A DNA stretch of 5,678 bases from DASWJQ01 sp036397095 (lineage in GTDB: Bacteria > Chloroflexota > Anaerolineae > Anaerolineales > E44-bin32). Positions 5,646 to 5,678 of this stretch are shown piece after piece. Below the pieces are notes generated by a model, which was given only the letters and a program-made list of their open reading frames with translations, did no database searches and was not told the DNA's origin. Positions within the stretch are counted from its first letter, which is position 1; every line of letters begins with the position of its first letter. The stretch lies in NCBI GenBank assembly GCA_036397095.1, contig DASWJQ010000012.1:1-5678 (forward strand), read 5' to 3'. The translations under genes and the position numbers were made by a program.

Positions 5646-5678
5646 ATGGAATGGATCGCAGCAATCACCGCCGGGCTC
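5646..5678 (+). CDS. Start of an unidentified gene (3' partial)
   Basis: ATG at 5646 is preceded by GGAGG (5635-5639, within AGGGGAGGA) with 6-nt spacing, a strong ribosome-binding site. Eleven codons are visible, reading MEWIAAITAGL, a fairly hydrophobic N-terminus that could start a membrane segment, but this is too short to name a family. It lies after the trx terminator, so it should have its own promoter in 5547-5632. Confidence 0.6.
   Translation, partial: MEWIAAITAGL

Overview
The window is GC-rich, densely coded bacterial DNA. I see no mobile element, CRISPR array, tRNA or rRNA. The gene set (a DUF3179 lipoprotein, a zinc-finger anti-sigma factor next to an ECF-like sigma factor, folE followed by thioredoxin, and a discoidin-plus-trehalase-like glycosidase) and the protein flavour suggest a Chloroflexota-type environmental bacterium. 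That assignment is inference and only moderately secure.

Layout. (1) Positions 2-1696, plus strand: the 3' part of a gene for a GH37 (trehalase-like) glycosidase with an F5/8 type C (discoidin-like) module in front. Its reading frame is open to the left window edge, so the first ATG is internal. (2) Positions 1697-1915: a short gap between convergent genes with no convincing terminator. (3) Positions 1916-4214, minus strand: a cluster transcribed sigma factor -> anti-sigma factor (overlapping by 8 nt) -> DUF3179 lipoprotein (84 nt further on). The lipoprotein leader contains nested inverted repeats around its ribosome-binding site. (4) Positions 4215-4356: the divergent control region. (5) Positions 4357-5010, plus strand: folE (GTP cyclohydrolase I), interrupted by one in-frame TAA at 4594-4596 and otherwise intact. 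(6) Positions 5129-5488: a canonical thioredoxin, closed by a strong intrinsic terminator at 5513-5546. (7) Positions 5646-5678: the first 11 codons of another gene with a good Shine-Dalgarno.

How the parts may work together. The sigma/anti-sigma pair looks like a self-contained regulatory switch, and the lipoprotein downstream is a plausible co-transcribed or target gene. folE would supply the first committed step of tetrahydrofolate (or other pterin) synthesis. Thioredoxin shares its strand and is followed by the terminator, so folE and trx may be one transcription unit.

The most noteworthy observations are: the in-frame stop splitting folE at its helical/T-fold boundary, with a GTG codon directly after it; the trehalase-like enzyme that keeps the catalytic residues but has lost several trehalose-binding signature residues; and the nested inverted repeats that frame the ribosome-binding site of the DUF3179 gene.
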